This document shows positions 50,713 to 63,194 of a stretch of DNA of 64,000 bases, piece by piece. Numbering within the stretch: the first letter of the stretch is position 1; each line of letters opens with the position of its first letter. A program made the translations under genes and the position numbers. The notes under the pieces were generated by a model that had not been told where the DNA came from, made no database searches, and saw only the letters and a program-made list of their open reading frames with translations. Source of the DNA: an uncultured Rhodopila sp. (GTDB taxonomy: Bacteria; Pseudomonadota; Alphaproteobacteria; Acetobacterales; Acetobacteraceae); assembly GCF_903944925.1 (NCBI RefSeq), contig NZ_CAJATU010000141.1, forward strand, positions 62,001 to 126,000, in the 5' to 3' direction.

Positions 50713-51564
50713 TCAGATCCAAAAGGTGATGCGGCCGCGGGCGCGGACAAAGAACGCCCAGGACACCCCGCACAGCGCGACACTGAACACAATCGCCCCC
50801 AGCCAGGCCGTGCCGGTCAAGGCGCCGCCACCGAGCAGCGGACCGCGGACGATCTCCAGCAGGTCGAACAGCGGATTGAGCGGCAGCTTCGACATGCTCG
50901 ACCCCAACTGCTCCGGTTTCCAGATCACCGGCGTGATGAAGAACATGATCTGCATCACGCTGTTCACAATCGGCTGGATATCGCGGAAGCGGGCGCAGAA
51001 CGCGCCGAGGAACAGCGTCAGCACGAGGGCATCGATGATCCAGACCAGCAGCCCGGGGATCGCCATCAGCGCTTCCCAACCCGGCAATTTGGAGAAGATC
51101 GCGAACGTCACGACGATGACGATGATGTTATGGCCCAGCACGATGATGTTGCGGACCAGCGCACGCACCGCGAAGACGAAAAACGGCATGCGGACCGAGC
51201 GGATCACGCTCTCGGCGTCGGTAAAGCTGGTGCAGCCCTCCGACACCAGCGCCGCCAGGAAGCCCCATAATACCTGCGAGAGCGCCAGAAACGGCAAGTA
51301 TTCCTTGACGTCCATCTTGAACAGCGTCGAGTACAGCATGCCAAGCGCGGCAACCATGACGCCGGTCGAGATCGTGAGCCAGAATGGCCCGAGCATCGAT
51401 CCGCGGTAGCGCAGGCGGATATCCAGCCAGCCGAGCGCCAGCGCCAGCCGCCACAGACGGGCGCCGCCAATAAGGTCGTTGACCGCCAGACGCTGGCGGG
51501 AATTGACCGACATGTCCGCGTTCAGGTCCAGGGAGGCCGTGGCGGCGATGGTCGTTGTGCTCAT
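50713..51564 (-). CDS. Polysaccharide ABC exporter permease (KpsM/Wzm-like)
   Basis: RYRGSMLGPFWLTISTGVMVAALGMLYSTLFKMDVKEYLPFLALSQVLWGF. Confidence 0.88.
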   Translation of the reverse strand: MSTTTIAATASLDLNADMSVNSRQRLAVNDLIGGARLWRLALALGWLDIRLRYRGSMLGPFWLTISTGVMVAALGMLYSTLFKMDVKEYLPFLALSQVLWGFLAALVSEGCTSFTDAESVIRSVRMPFFVFAVRALVRNIIVLGHNIIVIVVTFAIFSKLPGWEALMAIPGLLVWIIDALVLTLFLGAFCARFRDIQPIVNSVMQIMFFITPVIWKPEQLGSSMSKLPLNPLFDLLEIVRGPLLGGGALTGTAWLGAIVFSVALCGVSWAFFVRARGRITFWI

Positions 51565-51874
51565 GACGCGGCGCGGATACCCCATTAGAGCGCTGAACAC
51601 AACAAACGGTTGCCCCGCCGCCGGCGTCGCCTGTCCTGACGGAGTTGTGCGATTCGCCAAGATTACCCGGCGCGTTGTGAGGACGTTCGGCCGCCAGCGA
51701 AGCGGCCTTATTTCAGCCCGGATTGCCGTGATATCGCGTCATGCGAGATGACTTGCGTGAAAGATGGATGTCGTTTAAGGACTTAGCCCAGGTTCCTGAG
51801 TGCCTGCATAAACGGCGACGGTTCGTCCGCCGTACCTGTTTGTTTTTGCCGAGCCGACACGGAGACGCATTCGT

Positions 51875-53032
51875 ATGACCGCATGGGATCGCCCGGCCAC
51901 AGGCCGCCGTCTTCGGGCCGTAAGCACCCTTGCGTTGCTGGCCGCGCTCGGCGCCTGCAGCAACGGAACCCACCAGAGCGCGATCGACGAATCGGCCCGC
52001 TACGCCGCACACGCCCGCGGCGACTACCGGCCGCCCGGACCGCCGGATGACCCGTGGGGACCCTATATCCGCGAGGCCTCCGCCAAGTATGACATTCCGG
52101 AGACTTGGATTCGCTCTCTCATGCGGGTCGAGTCCGGCGGCAAAGAATACGTGAACGGAAGCCTGGTCACCTCCGGCGCCGGCGCAATGGGCCTGATGCA
52201 GGTCATGCCCGGCACCTATGACGGGTTGCGGGACCGCTACAACCTGGGTGACGACCCGTATGAGCCGCATGACAACATCATGGCCGGCGTCGCCTATATG
52301 CGTGAAATGTATGAGCTTTACGGGAGTCCGGGCTTCCTGGCGGCGTATAATGCCGGACCGGCCCGGCTGGACGACTACCTGGCGAACATTCGCCCCTTGC
52401 CCGACGAAACCCGCCATTACGTCGCGATGATCGGCCCCAACCTGCGGGGCATCTACCCGAACAACCGCTCTGCCGCGGATGAGATGGCGATGAACGAGTT
52501 GCCGGTGAACATCCCGCCCGGCCGGCGCTACGGCCGCCCGAGCCATCCGGTGATGCTGGCCGGCGCCCGTCCGGGCGGCGGCGGCCGGGTGCCGCGGCGC
52601 GCCCCGGTGGAGGTCGCCCAGCTTCCGGAACCGCCGGCGTATCGCGCTTCAGGCGGACAACAGGTGGCGTTGATCACGCCGCCCGTTGCGCCCCCGCCGC
52701 CCTCCGGCGGGTTCCGCATGATTGCGTCGGCCAACGCCGCCGATGCCGCACCTGCCCGCCACGGTGCCGCGGCCTCCGGCCAATGGGCCATCCAGGTCGG
52801 CGCCTTCGCCAACCAGGGCCAGGCGCACAGCGCGCTGAACGCGGCCACGGGCCATGCTCATGTCGAACTGGCGGTTGCGCATCCGTACGTGGCCAGCGTC
52901 CACCAGGGCCGCACTGTGATGTGGCGCGCCCGGATGACCGGGATGTCGCGTGAGACGGCGATCCAGGCGTGCGAGAAGATTACACATGGGCGGTCGAGCT
53001 GCATCGTGCTGTCGCCGGACGCCCAGTCGTAG
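51875..53032 (+). CDS. Lytic transglycosylase (SLT) with C-terminal SPOR-like domain
   Basis: ESGGKEYVNGSLVTSGAGAMGLMQVMPGTYDGL...YNAGPARLDDYL; QWAIQVGAFANQGQAHSAL. Confidence 0.92.
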   Translation: MTAWDRPATGRRLRAVSTLALLAALGACSNGTHQSAIDESARYAAHARGDYRPPGPPDDPWGPYIREASAKYDIPETWIRSLMRVESGGKEYVNGSLVTSGAGAMGLMQVMPGTYDGLRDRYNLGDDPYEPHDNIMAGVAYMREMYELYGSPGFLAAYNAGPARLDDYLANIRPLPDETRHYVAMIGPNLRGIYPNNRSAADEMAMNELPVNIPPGRRYGRPSHPVMLAGARPGGGGRVPRRAPVEVAQLPEPPAYRASGGQQVALITPPVAPPPPSGGFRMIASANAADAAPARHGAAASGQWAIQVGAFANQGQAHSALNAATGHAHVELAVAHPYVASVHQGRTVMWRARMTGMSRETAIQACEKITHGRSSCIVLSPDAQS

Positions 53033-53042
53033 CGGCTCGGGG

Positions 53043-53606
53043 TCAGAGTGGCTTCAGGGGTGGCGTTTCGCCGTCCGGCAGCGGCACCCGGGCGACGTTC
53101 AGGACCATCGACACCAGGCTGTAGTAGCCGACGGCGCCGACAAGATCGATGATGCCGCGGTCGCCGAAGCGCTCCAGCGCCGGCTGGTAGCGTTGGTCGG
53201 ACACAGCGCCCGTGGTCAGCAGTTCGGTGACGAATTCATACACCAGCGTTTCATCCGGGCTAAGGTCCCGCGGCCGGCGGCCGGCGGCGATCGAGTCCAG
53301 GATGTCCGGGTTCAAGCCGGCCTCGATGCCGAGTTGGCGGTGGGCGTAGAACTCGTACTGGGCGCCCCATTTGCGCCCGGCGAGGCAGATCGCCAGCTCG
53401 TTCAGCGGCGCCGGGATGGAGCTGCCGAAACGCACATGGGCGCCGACGCGCTGCACCAGGTCGCAAAGCTGCGGGCTGCGCAACAGCGCGTTGAACGGGC
53501 CGCGCAAGCCGGAGCCGCGCGGGCCGGACTGGATCGCATCGGCGACAGCCCGCTGCTCGTCGGTCATGGTGTCCGGGGTCAGCTCCGGAAAACGGGATGC
53601 GGACAT
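53043..53606 (-). CDS. Carboxymuconolactone decarboxylase family protein
   Basis: MTDEQRAVADAI...LNELAICLAGRKWGAQYEFYAHRQLGIEAGL. Confidence 0.88.
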   Translation of the reverse strand: MSASRFPELTPDTMTDEQRAVADAIQSGPRGSGLRGPFNALLRSPQLCDLVQRVGAHVRFGSSIPAPLNELAICLAGRKWGAQYEFYAHRQLGIEAGLNPDILDSIAAGRRPRDLSPDETLVYEFVTELLTTGAVSDQRYQPALERFGDRGIIDLVGAVGYYSLVSMVLNVARVPLPDGETPPLKPL

Positions 53607-53702
53607 GGTATGGCTTCCTTCGGTCGCATGAATGAGGTCCGCCGCGCGGAGTTCGCCTGAGCCTAGCGCAACTTCCCGCGGGGCAAAATCGCCGGGGTTT
53701 CG

Positions 53703-54365
53703 CTACAGGTCGATCCACTCCTCGTAGCGGCGCAGCATGTCGGCAGGGTCCCGGTAGATCGCGAAGCAGCCGGTCCGGCGCAGATCCTGTTCGGGGAAAC
53801 CGCCGCACAGCACGCCGATGGTGCGAAGTCCGGCTTTGCCCGCCGCCTCGGCGTCATAGGGGGTGTCGCCAACGACGATCGTGTCGCGGGGTTCGATGCC
53901 GTTCAGCCGCGCCAACGCCGCATGGAAGATATCGGGATGCGGCTTGGATCTTTCGGCGTCATCCGAGGAGGTTTGCGTGTCCGTGAGCTCCGCGATTCCG
54001 GCTATGCGTTTGTAGATCTCGAGTTCTTCGTCCCTGGCCGACGATGCCAGCGCGATCGTCCTGCGGTCCTGCCGAAGCCGGAGAAACAGGTCTCGGACAC
54101 CCGGAAAGGCGATCACCAGCGGGAGATACCTTTCCTTGAACAGTGCGCTGCGATGCGCGGCGATCGCATCGCCCTGGCGGTCGAGGTTGCCCTTGGACAG
54201 GAACACCGGCATCAACTGGTCGCGGCCCTTGCCGATGTGGCCGCGGATGGCCCGGGCATCGATGTCGTGGCCGAAGTCGCGGAAGGCGTCCTGCCAGGAC
54301 CGGGCGTGCAAATCGACGGAATCCACCAGGGTTCCGTCCACGTCAAAAATGATGGCTTGCGGCAT
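53703..54365 (-). CDS. HAD family hydrolase
   Basis: MPQAIIFDVDGTLVDSVDLHARSWQDAF...SKPHPDIFHAAL...VVGDTPYDAEAAGKAGL. Confidence 0.93.
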   Translation of the reverse strand: MPQAIIFDVDGTLVDSVDLHARSWQDAFRDFGHDIDARAIRGHIGKGRDQLMPVFLSKGNLDRQGDAIAAHRSALFKERYLPLVIAFPGVRDLFLRLRQDRRTIALASSARDEELEIYKRIAGIAELTDTQTSSDDAERSKPHPDIFHAALARLNGIEPRDTIVVGDTPYDAEAAGKAGLRTIGVLCGGFPEQDLRRTGCFAIYRDPADMLRRYEEWIDL

Positions 54366-54611
54366 CGGGGTCTCGCATGCGGGGTCGGGACCGTGCAACG
54401 CGCCGGGCGGCATCGCAGCATGGGCGCGCCGGGTTCACGTTGCGGCGAATACCGGTACGCGCGCCGCCGGATGGAATTCGTACTAAGCGAGGGATTCCTG
54501 TGAGAGCGGAATGCTCCGTCGGAAAGCCGTCCTTTAGCGCGACGGAATTATTGATTGATCAAACTTATGTGATGTGGTTATCTGGTGCAACCGCATCATC
54601 TGGAGCCGACC

Positions 54612-55361
54612 ATGCGACACGAGCCGACCGTCCCCGACGCAACGACGTCCCCGCCTTGTGCCGCACAATGGCAACCCGGCCACGGCCGCGCCATCCTGCA
54701 GATTTCAGCCGCGACGGCAGCGCTTTTCGGCGCCCCCGGCCTGGCGATGGCGACTCCGGAGTTCACCCCCCCGGCCGGCGTGTCCGACTACCGGCTGCTG
54801 TTCGTGACCGCCGACTCAACCACGGCATCATCCGCCGATATCTCCACCTACAACGCGTTCGTCACGAACGAGGCCGCGCAAAACTCGGCGCTGCCGGCAA
54901 CGACCTGGACGGCGATCGTCAGCACGCCGACGGTCAACGCGGTGACCAACGTTGATATCGGCGCGAACGGCGATGCGAACGTGCCGATCTACCTGGTGGA
55001 CGGGGGGTTCATCTCTTCATCGGCCAACGCTTTTTTCGGCGGAAGCATCCCCGGCATGCCCGCTGTGGACCAGTTCGGCAACTCAAATCAGAATTATGTC
55101 TGGACCGGCTCAAACTCGGATGGTTCGGCTTATGCCGGTTACGAGTTAGGCGGAAGCAACGGGACAGGACAAGGCATTGACTGGATTAGCCCATCGTTTG
55201 TTCTTTCCCTCTATGGCTGGTCCGATTCCACGACGAGCAACACCTATCCTCTCTACGCCCTCAGCGGCGAGATCGACGTTCCGGAACCGGCGACCGGTTC
55301 GGCGTTGCTCGTCGGTGGGCTGATCGTCACCCGCGTCTTCCGCCGCCGCCGCTACCACTGA
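54612..55361 (+). CDS. PEP-CTERM-like secreted protein
   Basis: DYRLLFVTADSTTASSADISTYNAFV...C-terminus VPEPATGSALLVGGLIVTRVFRRRRYH. Confidence 0.8.
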   Translation: MRHEPTVPDATTSPPCAAQWQPGHGRAILQISAATAALFGAPGLAMATPEFTPPAGVSDYRLLFVTADSTTASSADISTYNAFVTNEAAQNSALPATTWTAIVSTPTVNAVTNVDIGANGDANVPIYLVDGGFISSSANAFFGGSIPGMPAVDQFGNSNQNYVWTGSNSDGSAYAGYELGGSNGTGQGIDWISPSFVLSLYGWSDSTTSNTYPLYALSGEIDVPEPATGSALLVGGLIVTRVFRRRRYH

Positions 55362-55442
55362 CGCGCCTTAACCGCGGAGCCTCCGTGTCTCGCCGGCAAC
55401 CCCGGCGGGCGCGACGACTGTCGTAACCGATGGCACCGCCGC

Positions 55443-56894
55443 ATGAACGTCACTGAACCGATACGCCGCATCGCGCGGCTGAATCCGAGCGCGACCGCCA
55501 TCATCCGCGCCGACGGCAGCAGCATCAGCTACGGCGTGCTCGACCATGCCATCGACCGCATGGCGGGCTATGCGGCCAGGCTCGGGCTTGAACCAGGAGA
55601 CGTCGCCGGCCTGAGCATTGCCGGCCCCGACGAATCCCTCGGCCTGACCCTCATGCTCGCCCTCGCCCGCATCGGCGTCGCCAGCGCGGAACCGAACGCA
55701 CCGGCGGAAGGTTTGCGCCTGCGCTTCCAGGCCGGCGCCGCGACCGCGCCCGGAAACGTCGGCTTCGACGCATGTTGGATGAGCAGCGAACCGGCGCCAG
55801 CGGATCACGTCCCGGCGCCAATCCGTAACGATCCCGCGGCGTTGTTTCGCATCTTCTCGTCGTCCGGCACCACCGGCAGGCCGAAGCACATCGCCGTCAC
55901 CCAGGCGGTGCAGCTTCGCCGGGTGTTTGCGTTCGGCCTCGCCGATGGCCTCGGACCAGCCGTCCGCGTTATCGGGATCAACCTTGGCTGCTCCTGGGGA
56001 TGCGCCACGGCGTTGCGGACGTTGTGGGCAGGCGGGACGATCGTGCTGTCCAACCCGGCGCACGCCCCGGATACCATACCGCGACACGGGGTGACGTCGA
56101 TCGTCACCTCTCCCGTCTCCCTGCGGATGATCCTGGACGCGTTGCCGCCCGGCACCGGCCCCTTTCCACGGCTTGAGCAGATCGAGGTGGGGGGAAGCGT
56201 GGTGCCGGAGACCTTGTGGCGGATGGCCGCCGAACGCCTGTGCAGGCGGATCGTCTCGATCGTCGGATCGGGCGAGGCGGGACTGACGGCCTCCGCCCCG
56301 ATCGATGCCCTGATCGCACGCCGCGGTGCCGGCGGCCTGATCGTGCCGGGCGTCGAGATCGAGGCCATGGACGAGGCGAACCACACGCTGCCGCCGGGGC
56401 ATGAGGGTGTTCTGCGCATCCGCAGCGACCGGCTTGCCTCGGGTTATCTCCAGGACCCCGAAAGTTCCACCGAGCGGTTCCGGGACGGCTGGTTCTACTC
56501 GAACGACATCGGCACAGTCTGGCCCGACGGCCTGCTGACGATCAGCGGCCGGACTTCGGACGTAATCAATGCCGGCGGGGTCAAAGTGCATCCGCAGGTC
56601 ATCGAATCGGCACTTCTGAAGCTGCCGCTGGTGGTTGACGCCGCCGCGTTCGGTGTCCCGGATGCCACGGGTGTCACCCGCATCTGGGCCGCGATCGTGG
56701 CCCGGTCGCGCATCGATGATGCGGTGCTGAACGCATTTTGCCGGCACGCGCTGCCCGGAATCTCGCCGCAGACCATCTTGCAGATGAAGGCGCTGCCGCG
56801 AAACGAAAACGGCAAGGTGCGGCGCGAGCAGTTGGTCGATATCGGACTGCACGCGAACAGGCGGCCAGCCGAAGCGATGGCGGCTCATGTGTGA
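55443..56894 (+). CDS. AMP-binding adenylate-forming enzyme (paralog 1)
   Basis: IFSSSGTTGRPKHIAVTQ; DGWFYSNDIGTVWPDGLLTISGRTSDVIN; PRNENGKVRREQL. Confidence 0.9.
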   Translation: MNVTEPIRRIARLNPSATAIIRADGSSISYGVLDHAIDRMAGYAARLGLEPGDVAGLSIAGPDESLGLTLMLALARIGVASAEPNAPAEGLRLRFQAGAATAPGNVGFDACWMSSEPAPADHVPAPIRNDPAALFRIFSSSGTTGRPKHIAVTQAVQLRRVFAFGLADGLGPAVRVIGINLGCSWGCATALRTLWAGGTIVLSNPAHAPDTIPRHGVTSIVTSPVSLRMILDALPPGTGPFPRLEQIEVGGSVVPETLWRMAAERLCRRIVSIVGSGEAGLTASAPIDALIARRGAGGLIVPGVEIEAMDEANHTLPPGHEGVLRIRSDRLASGYLQDPESSTERFRDGWFYSNDIGTVWPDGLLTISGRTSDVINAGGVKVHPQVIESALLKLPLVVDAAAFGVPDATGVTRIWAAIVARSRIDDAVLNAFCRHALPGISPQTILQMKALPRNENGKVRREQLVDIGLHANRRPAEAMAAHV

Positions 56895-56989
56895 TCGCCC
56901 GCGTTGTCGTGGCTATCCCCCCGCCGCAGGTGGCCCGGGCAAGACCAAACGCGTCGCGCCGGACGGCGCCCTCCTGACCCCAGCACCCC

Positions 56990-58447
56990 ATGCAGCCCGA
57001 GGCGATTTTGAACATCACCGCGCCCATTCGCCATACCGCCCGCCTCACGCCTGACGCTGTTGCGATCGTCCGTGCGGATGACAGTATCATCACCTATGGC
57101 ATGTTGGATCGCGCGATCGACCGGATGGCCGGCCACGCCGCCAATCTCGGGCTGCGGGCGGGCGATGTCGCGGGCGTTGCCATCCAGAATGAAACCACGC
57201 CGCTGATCCTCGCCCTCGGCCTGGCGCGGATGGGCGCGCTCAGCGCCGAGCCTTCGCTGCCAGCCGAGCAGATGAAGCTGTGCTTCCAGTTCGGACAAAG
57301 GGCGAACCCCGGACAGGTGCGCTTCGACGATTCCTGGATTGAGCCGGCGGCGGGCAGCAAAGCGGCGTCCCCGCGCACCATCCATGGCGATCCACTGGCC
57401 CTGTGCCGGATCTTTTCCTCATCCGGCACCACCGGCACGGCCAAGCACATTCCGGTCAGCCATGAGCTGATGATGCGCCGGGTCTACAGCCGCTGGCTCT
57501 GTCAGGGCGGCGGACCCCTGACCCGGATGATCGCGGTCGGCCTCGGCATCGGCTGGGGCTTCACCACGGTGCTGGTGACATTGTGGCAGGGTGGCACGCT
57601 CGTTCAGTTCAATCGGCCGGAGGCTGTGGAAGCGATGCGGCGGCACCGTGTGAACGTTCTCGTCACCTCGCCGTCAACGTTGAAAACGCTGGCGGAGATG
57701 CGGCCGCCCGGACAGGGGCCGCTGCCCGATCTCATGGCCATCGAGGCCGGCGGCAGCAACTTGCCGGACCTTGTGCGCCGGGCGGCAGCCGATCGGCTGT
57801 GCCGAAATGTCATCGTGCATGCAGGCGCTTGCGAGGCGGGTGGCACGGCCTCGGGCCCTGCGGACGCCCTGGACGGACGTCCTGACGCGGCGGGGTTCGT
57901 CTGGCCGGACGTCGAGATGCAGGCGGTGAGCGCGGATCATGTGCCGCTTCCGCCGGGAACCGAGGGCATCCTGCGGGTCCGCAGCGCCATGGTGGCGCCG
58001 GGCTATTACCGCGACGATGTCGCGACCGCCGAAAGCTTCCGGGATGGCTGGTTCTATCCCGGCGATATCGGCACCGTCTGGCCGGACGGGGTGCTGTGCC
58101 TGAACGGCCGGAATGCCGATCTGATCAATGTTGGCGGCGACAAGATCAGTCCGCAGCGGATCGAGACGGGGCTGCTGGCGATCCCGGGCGTGAGCGATGC
58201 CGCTGCGTTCGGAGTGCCCGACGGCGTGGGCCTGACCCGGGTATGGGCGGCGATCACCTCCGGCGCGCCGATTGAAGATGCGGTACTGGATGCCTTCTGC
58301 GGCACGCTGCCGTCGCACATGGCGCCGCAGATCGTCCTCCAACTCGAGGATCTGCCCCGCAACGAGAACGGCAAGATCAGGCGGGAAGCGCTGGTCGATC
58401 TGGCGCTGCAACTCAGTCAACCGGCGCGCCAGGCAGAGCCCGCATGA
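56990..58447 (+). CDS. AMP-binding adenylate-forming enzyme (paralog 2)
   Basis: IFSSSGTTGTAKHIPVSH; DGWFYPGDIGTVWPDGVLCLNGRNADLIN; PRNENGKIRREAL. Confidence 0.9.
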   Translation: MQPEAILNITAPIRHTARLTPDAVAIVRADDSIITYGMLDRAIDRMAGHAANLGLRAGDVAGVAIQNETTPLILALGLARMGALSAEPSLPAEQMKLCFQFGQRANPGQVRFDDSWIEPAAGSKAASPRTIHGDPLALCRIFSSSGTTGTAKHIPVSHELMMRRVYSRWLCQGGGPLTRMIAVGLGIGWGFTTVLVTLWQGGTLVQFNRPEAVEAMRRHRVNVLVTSPSTLKTLAEMRPPGQGPLPDLMAIEAGGSNLPDLVRRAAADRLCRNVIVHAGACEAGGTASGPADALDGRPDAAGFVWPDVEMQAVSADHVPLPPGTEGILRVRSAMVAPGYYRDDVATAESFRDGWFYPGDIGTVWPDGVLCLNGRNADLINVGGDKISPQRIETGLLAIPGVSDAAAFGVPDGVGLTRVWAAITSGAPIEDAVLDAFCGTLPSHMAPQIVLQLEDLPRNENGKIRREALVDLALQLSQPARQAEPA

Positions 58448-59745
58448 CCAGGGCGTTCGGCAGCGCCTCGGGGCGGATCAGGCGCTGCCAACGGACCGCG
58501 CTTTGTCTGATTACCCTGGCCGGGCTGCTGAACTTCATCGACCGATCGGCCCTGGCGGTGGCCAACCCGCTGATCCGGCACGATCTCGGGCTGTCGATGG
58601 GTCAGATGGGATTGTTGCTGTCCGCCTTCCTGTGGGCCTACGCGCTATGCCAGCTTCCCTCCGGCGTGCTGGTGGACCGGTGGGGACCGCGCCGGCTCCT
58701 GGGGGGCAGTATCCTGTTGTGGTCCGGCGTGCAGGCGCTGGGCGGCCTGGCCAGTGGTCTATGGGGTTTCGCCGGAGCGCGCGTCGCGCTGGGCCTGGCC
58801 GAGGCGCCGCTGTTCCCCGGAATGGTCCGCATCGTGCGCGACTGGTTCGCTCCTCATGAGCGCGGCCTGCCGAGCGGTATCGGCTTCTCCGCCAACAAGA
58901 TCGGCCCGGCGCTCGCCCCGCTGCTGCTGACGCCGCTGATGCTGACCTGCGGCTGGCGCTGGACATTCGCATTGACCGGTGCCGCCGGGGTCGTGGTGGC
59001 GGGTGTCTGGTACCGGTTTTACCGGGATCCCGGCAGCCTGCGCCTGACCGCGGACGAAACCGCGTATCTGTCCGGCGGCTATGATGAAGCCGATAGCCGG
59101 CGGACGACCCTGGCCGACTGGTGCAGGCTGCTGCGCTACCGCACCACCTGGGGCATGGTCCTGGGCCTGTTCGGGGAGATGTATATGGGCTGGCTCTACC
59201 AGACCTGGCTGCCGGCCTATCTCGAAATCGAGCGCCACATGAGCATCCCGAAGACGGGGTGGGTCGCGGGCATCCCGTTCGTGTTCGGCGTCATAGGCAG
59301 CATCGGTTCCGGCTGGCTGACGGACTGGCTGTCGTCCCGGGGACTGTCGCGGGTGAACAGTTGCAAATTGCCTATTGTGAGCGGTCTGGTCGGGATGGCG
59401 GGGTTTACCGTGATCGCGGCGCTGACGCCGAGCACCATCGTCGCGGTGTCCGCCATTTCGGTGGCCCTGCTATTCAACGGCATGTCCGGCGCGATGGCCT
59501 GCACGTTGGCGAGTGTGGTCGCCCCACGCCGCTGCGCCGGGTCGCTGCAAGGCATTCAGACTTGCGGCGGGTTCGTGGGCGGCTCACTGGCACCGGTGGT
59601 GACCGGCTTCATCGTACAGGGTGGAGGCGGTTTCGCACCGGCGCTGTTGTTCAGCGCGTGCGTCGGTCTGGTGTCTGCGCTGGCATATGTGTTCGTGGTG
59701 CAGGACCGGCCTATGGAGGCGAGTGCGTTTGCCGGCGTGGCCTGA
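58444..59745 (+). CDS. MFS transporter
   Basis: 12-TM-like; LPSGVLVDRWGPRRLLGGSILLWSGVQALGGLA; overlaps paralog 2 by 4 nt. Confidence 0.92.
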   Translation: MTRAFGSASGRIRRCQRTALCLITLAGLLNFIDRSALAVANPLIRHDLGLSMGQMGLLLSAFLWAYALCQLPSGVLVDRWGPRRLLGGSILLWSGVQALGGLASGLWGFAGARVALGLAEAPLFPGMVRIVRDWFAPHERGLPSGIGFSANKIGPALAPLLLTPLMLTCGWRWTFALTGAAGVVVAGVWYRFYRDPGSLRLTADETAYLSGGYDEADSRRTTLADWCRLLRYRTTWGMVLGLFGEMYMGWLYQTWLPAYLEIERHMSIPKTGWVAGIPFVFGVIGSIGSGWLTDWLSSRGLSRVNSCKLPIVSGLVGMAGFTVIAALTPSTIVAVSAISVALLFNGMSGAMACTLASVVAPRRCAGSLQGIQTCGGFVGGSLAPVVTGFIVQGGGGFAPALLFSACVGLVSALAYVFVVQDRPMEASAFAGVA

Positions 59746-59829
59746 AGAAAATGTCGCGCAGGTATAGATTGAGCCTACGATAGTATGTAGGCGTCAACCG
59801 TTTGTTCACACTTTGCCGTCAAAATAAAA

Positions 59830-59858
59830 AAGCCGGCGGGATTTTTTCCCGCCGGCTT
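59830..59858 (-). terminator. Hairpin; on the minus strand followed by a T-run
   Basis: AAGCCGGCGGG-atttttt-CCCGCCGGCTT; minus strand continues TTTTATTTT. Confidence 0.65.
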
Positions 59859-59875
59859 AACCTGGAGGTAAGAGG

Positions 59876-59956
59876 ATGCTTGAAAACCTTACCCTCCTGG
59901 CGCTGATTGTGGTGATCGTGACCATCAAAGTCAAGATTATCATCAAGAAGCGATAG
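59876..59956 (+). CDS. 26-aa hydrophobic/basic microprotein, copy 1
   Basis: GGAGGT, 6-nt spacer, ATG; MLENLTLLALIVVIVTIKVKIIIKKR*. Confidence 0.65.
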   Translation: MLENLTLLALIVVIVTIKVKIIIKKR

Positions 59957-60001
59957 GGGGAGTGGGCCGGTCCGCAAAACGGGCCGGCCTGCCCCGGGTG
60001 A

Positions 60002-60080
60002 TCAGGCGGTCTTGACCAACGCCGGCAGCTCATCGCGCCGGATGCCGCCGTGCCGTATCTGCCGATCCACGCTACGGCGG
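60002..60080 (-). pseudogene. Decayed acnA-like 3' end
   Basis: Reading RHGGIRRDELPALVKTA* matches the position of YYQHGGILRYVLREMAKAA* of acnA; ATGCCGCCGTGC shared exactly 40 nt from each stop. Confidence 0.55.
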
Positions 60081-60189
60081 TGCGGGTTTGCGGCGGCGGG
60101 CGGAGAAAAATGTCGCACGAGTATAGGCCGAGTATACCGTAGTATGTGGGCGTCAACGATTTCTTCACACTTTGCCGTCAATATGAAAA

Positions 60190-60214
60190 AGCCGGCGGGA
60201 TTGTCCCGCCGGCT
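60190..60214 (-). terminator. Hairpin; likely acnA terminator on minus strand
   Basis: AGCCGGCGGGA-ttg-TCCCGCCGGCT; minus strand followed by TTTT. Confidence 0.65.
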
Positions 60215-60234
60215 CAACACTCGGAGGTAAGCCA

Positions 60235-60315
60235 GTGCTACAACACCTTACGCTCCTGGCGCTTACTGTGGTGATCGTGACCATCAAAGTCAAGATCATC
60301 ATCAAGAAGCGATAG
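60235..60315 (+). CDS. 26-aa hydrophobic/basic microprotein, copy 2
   Basis: GGAGGT, 6-nt spacer, GTG; MLQHLTLLALTVVIVTIKVKIIIKKR*. Confidence 0.65.
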   Translation: MLQHLTLLALTVVIVTIKVKIIIKKR

Positions 60316-60361
60316 GGGAGTAGGCCGGTCCCGCGAAACCGGGCCGGCCTGCCCCGGGTGA

Positions 60362-63055
<2,694 letters not shown>

Positions 63056-63194
63056 GCTGCGATTTCCGCCCCGTTCCTTGGGGCGCCTCTGTTATGCGGC
63101 GGGGGGTGGAGATCGCGCCGCGGATGAAATATTGACAACACGCGGGCTTTAACCACAGCGGCCGGGGATCGTCCACCGGCCGGTTTTGCAGGGG

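Larger units (their letters stand above)
59748..60004 (+). repeat. Tandem cassette copy 1 (leader, hairpin, microORF, hairpin)
   Basis: Aligns by eye with 60106-60364 along its length, ending in a stop codon of a minus-strand reading frame. Confidence 0.85.

Noticed and set aside
59857-60168. 103-aa minus-strand ORF across cassette 1
   Set aside because: Does not match the reading frame conserved between the two cassette copies; the plus-strand microORFs have perfect SD spacing instead.
60002-60220. 72-aa minus-strand ORF
   Set aside because: Only its C-terminal part (RHGGIRRDELPALVKTA) looks meaningful, as an acnA remnant; the rest runs through the cassette 2 leader.
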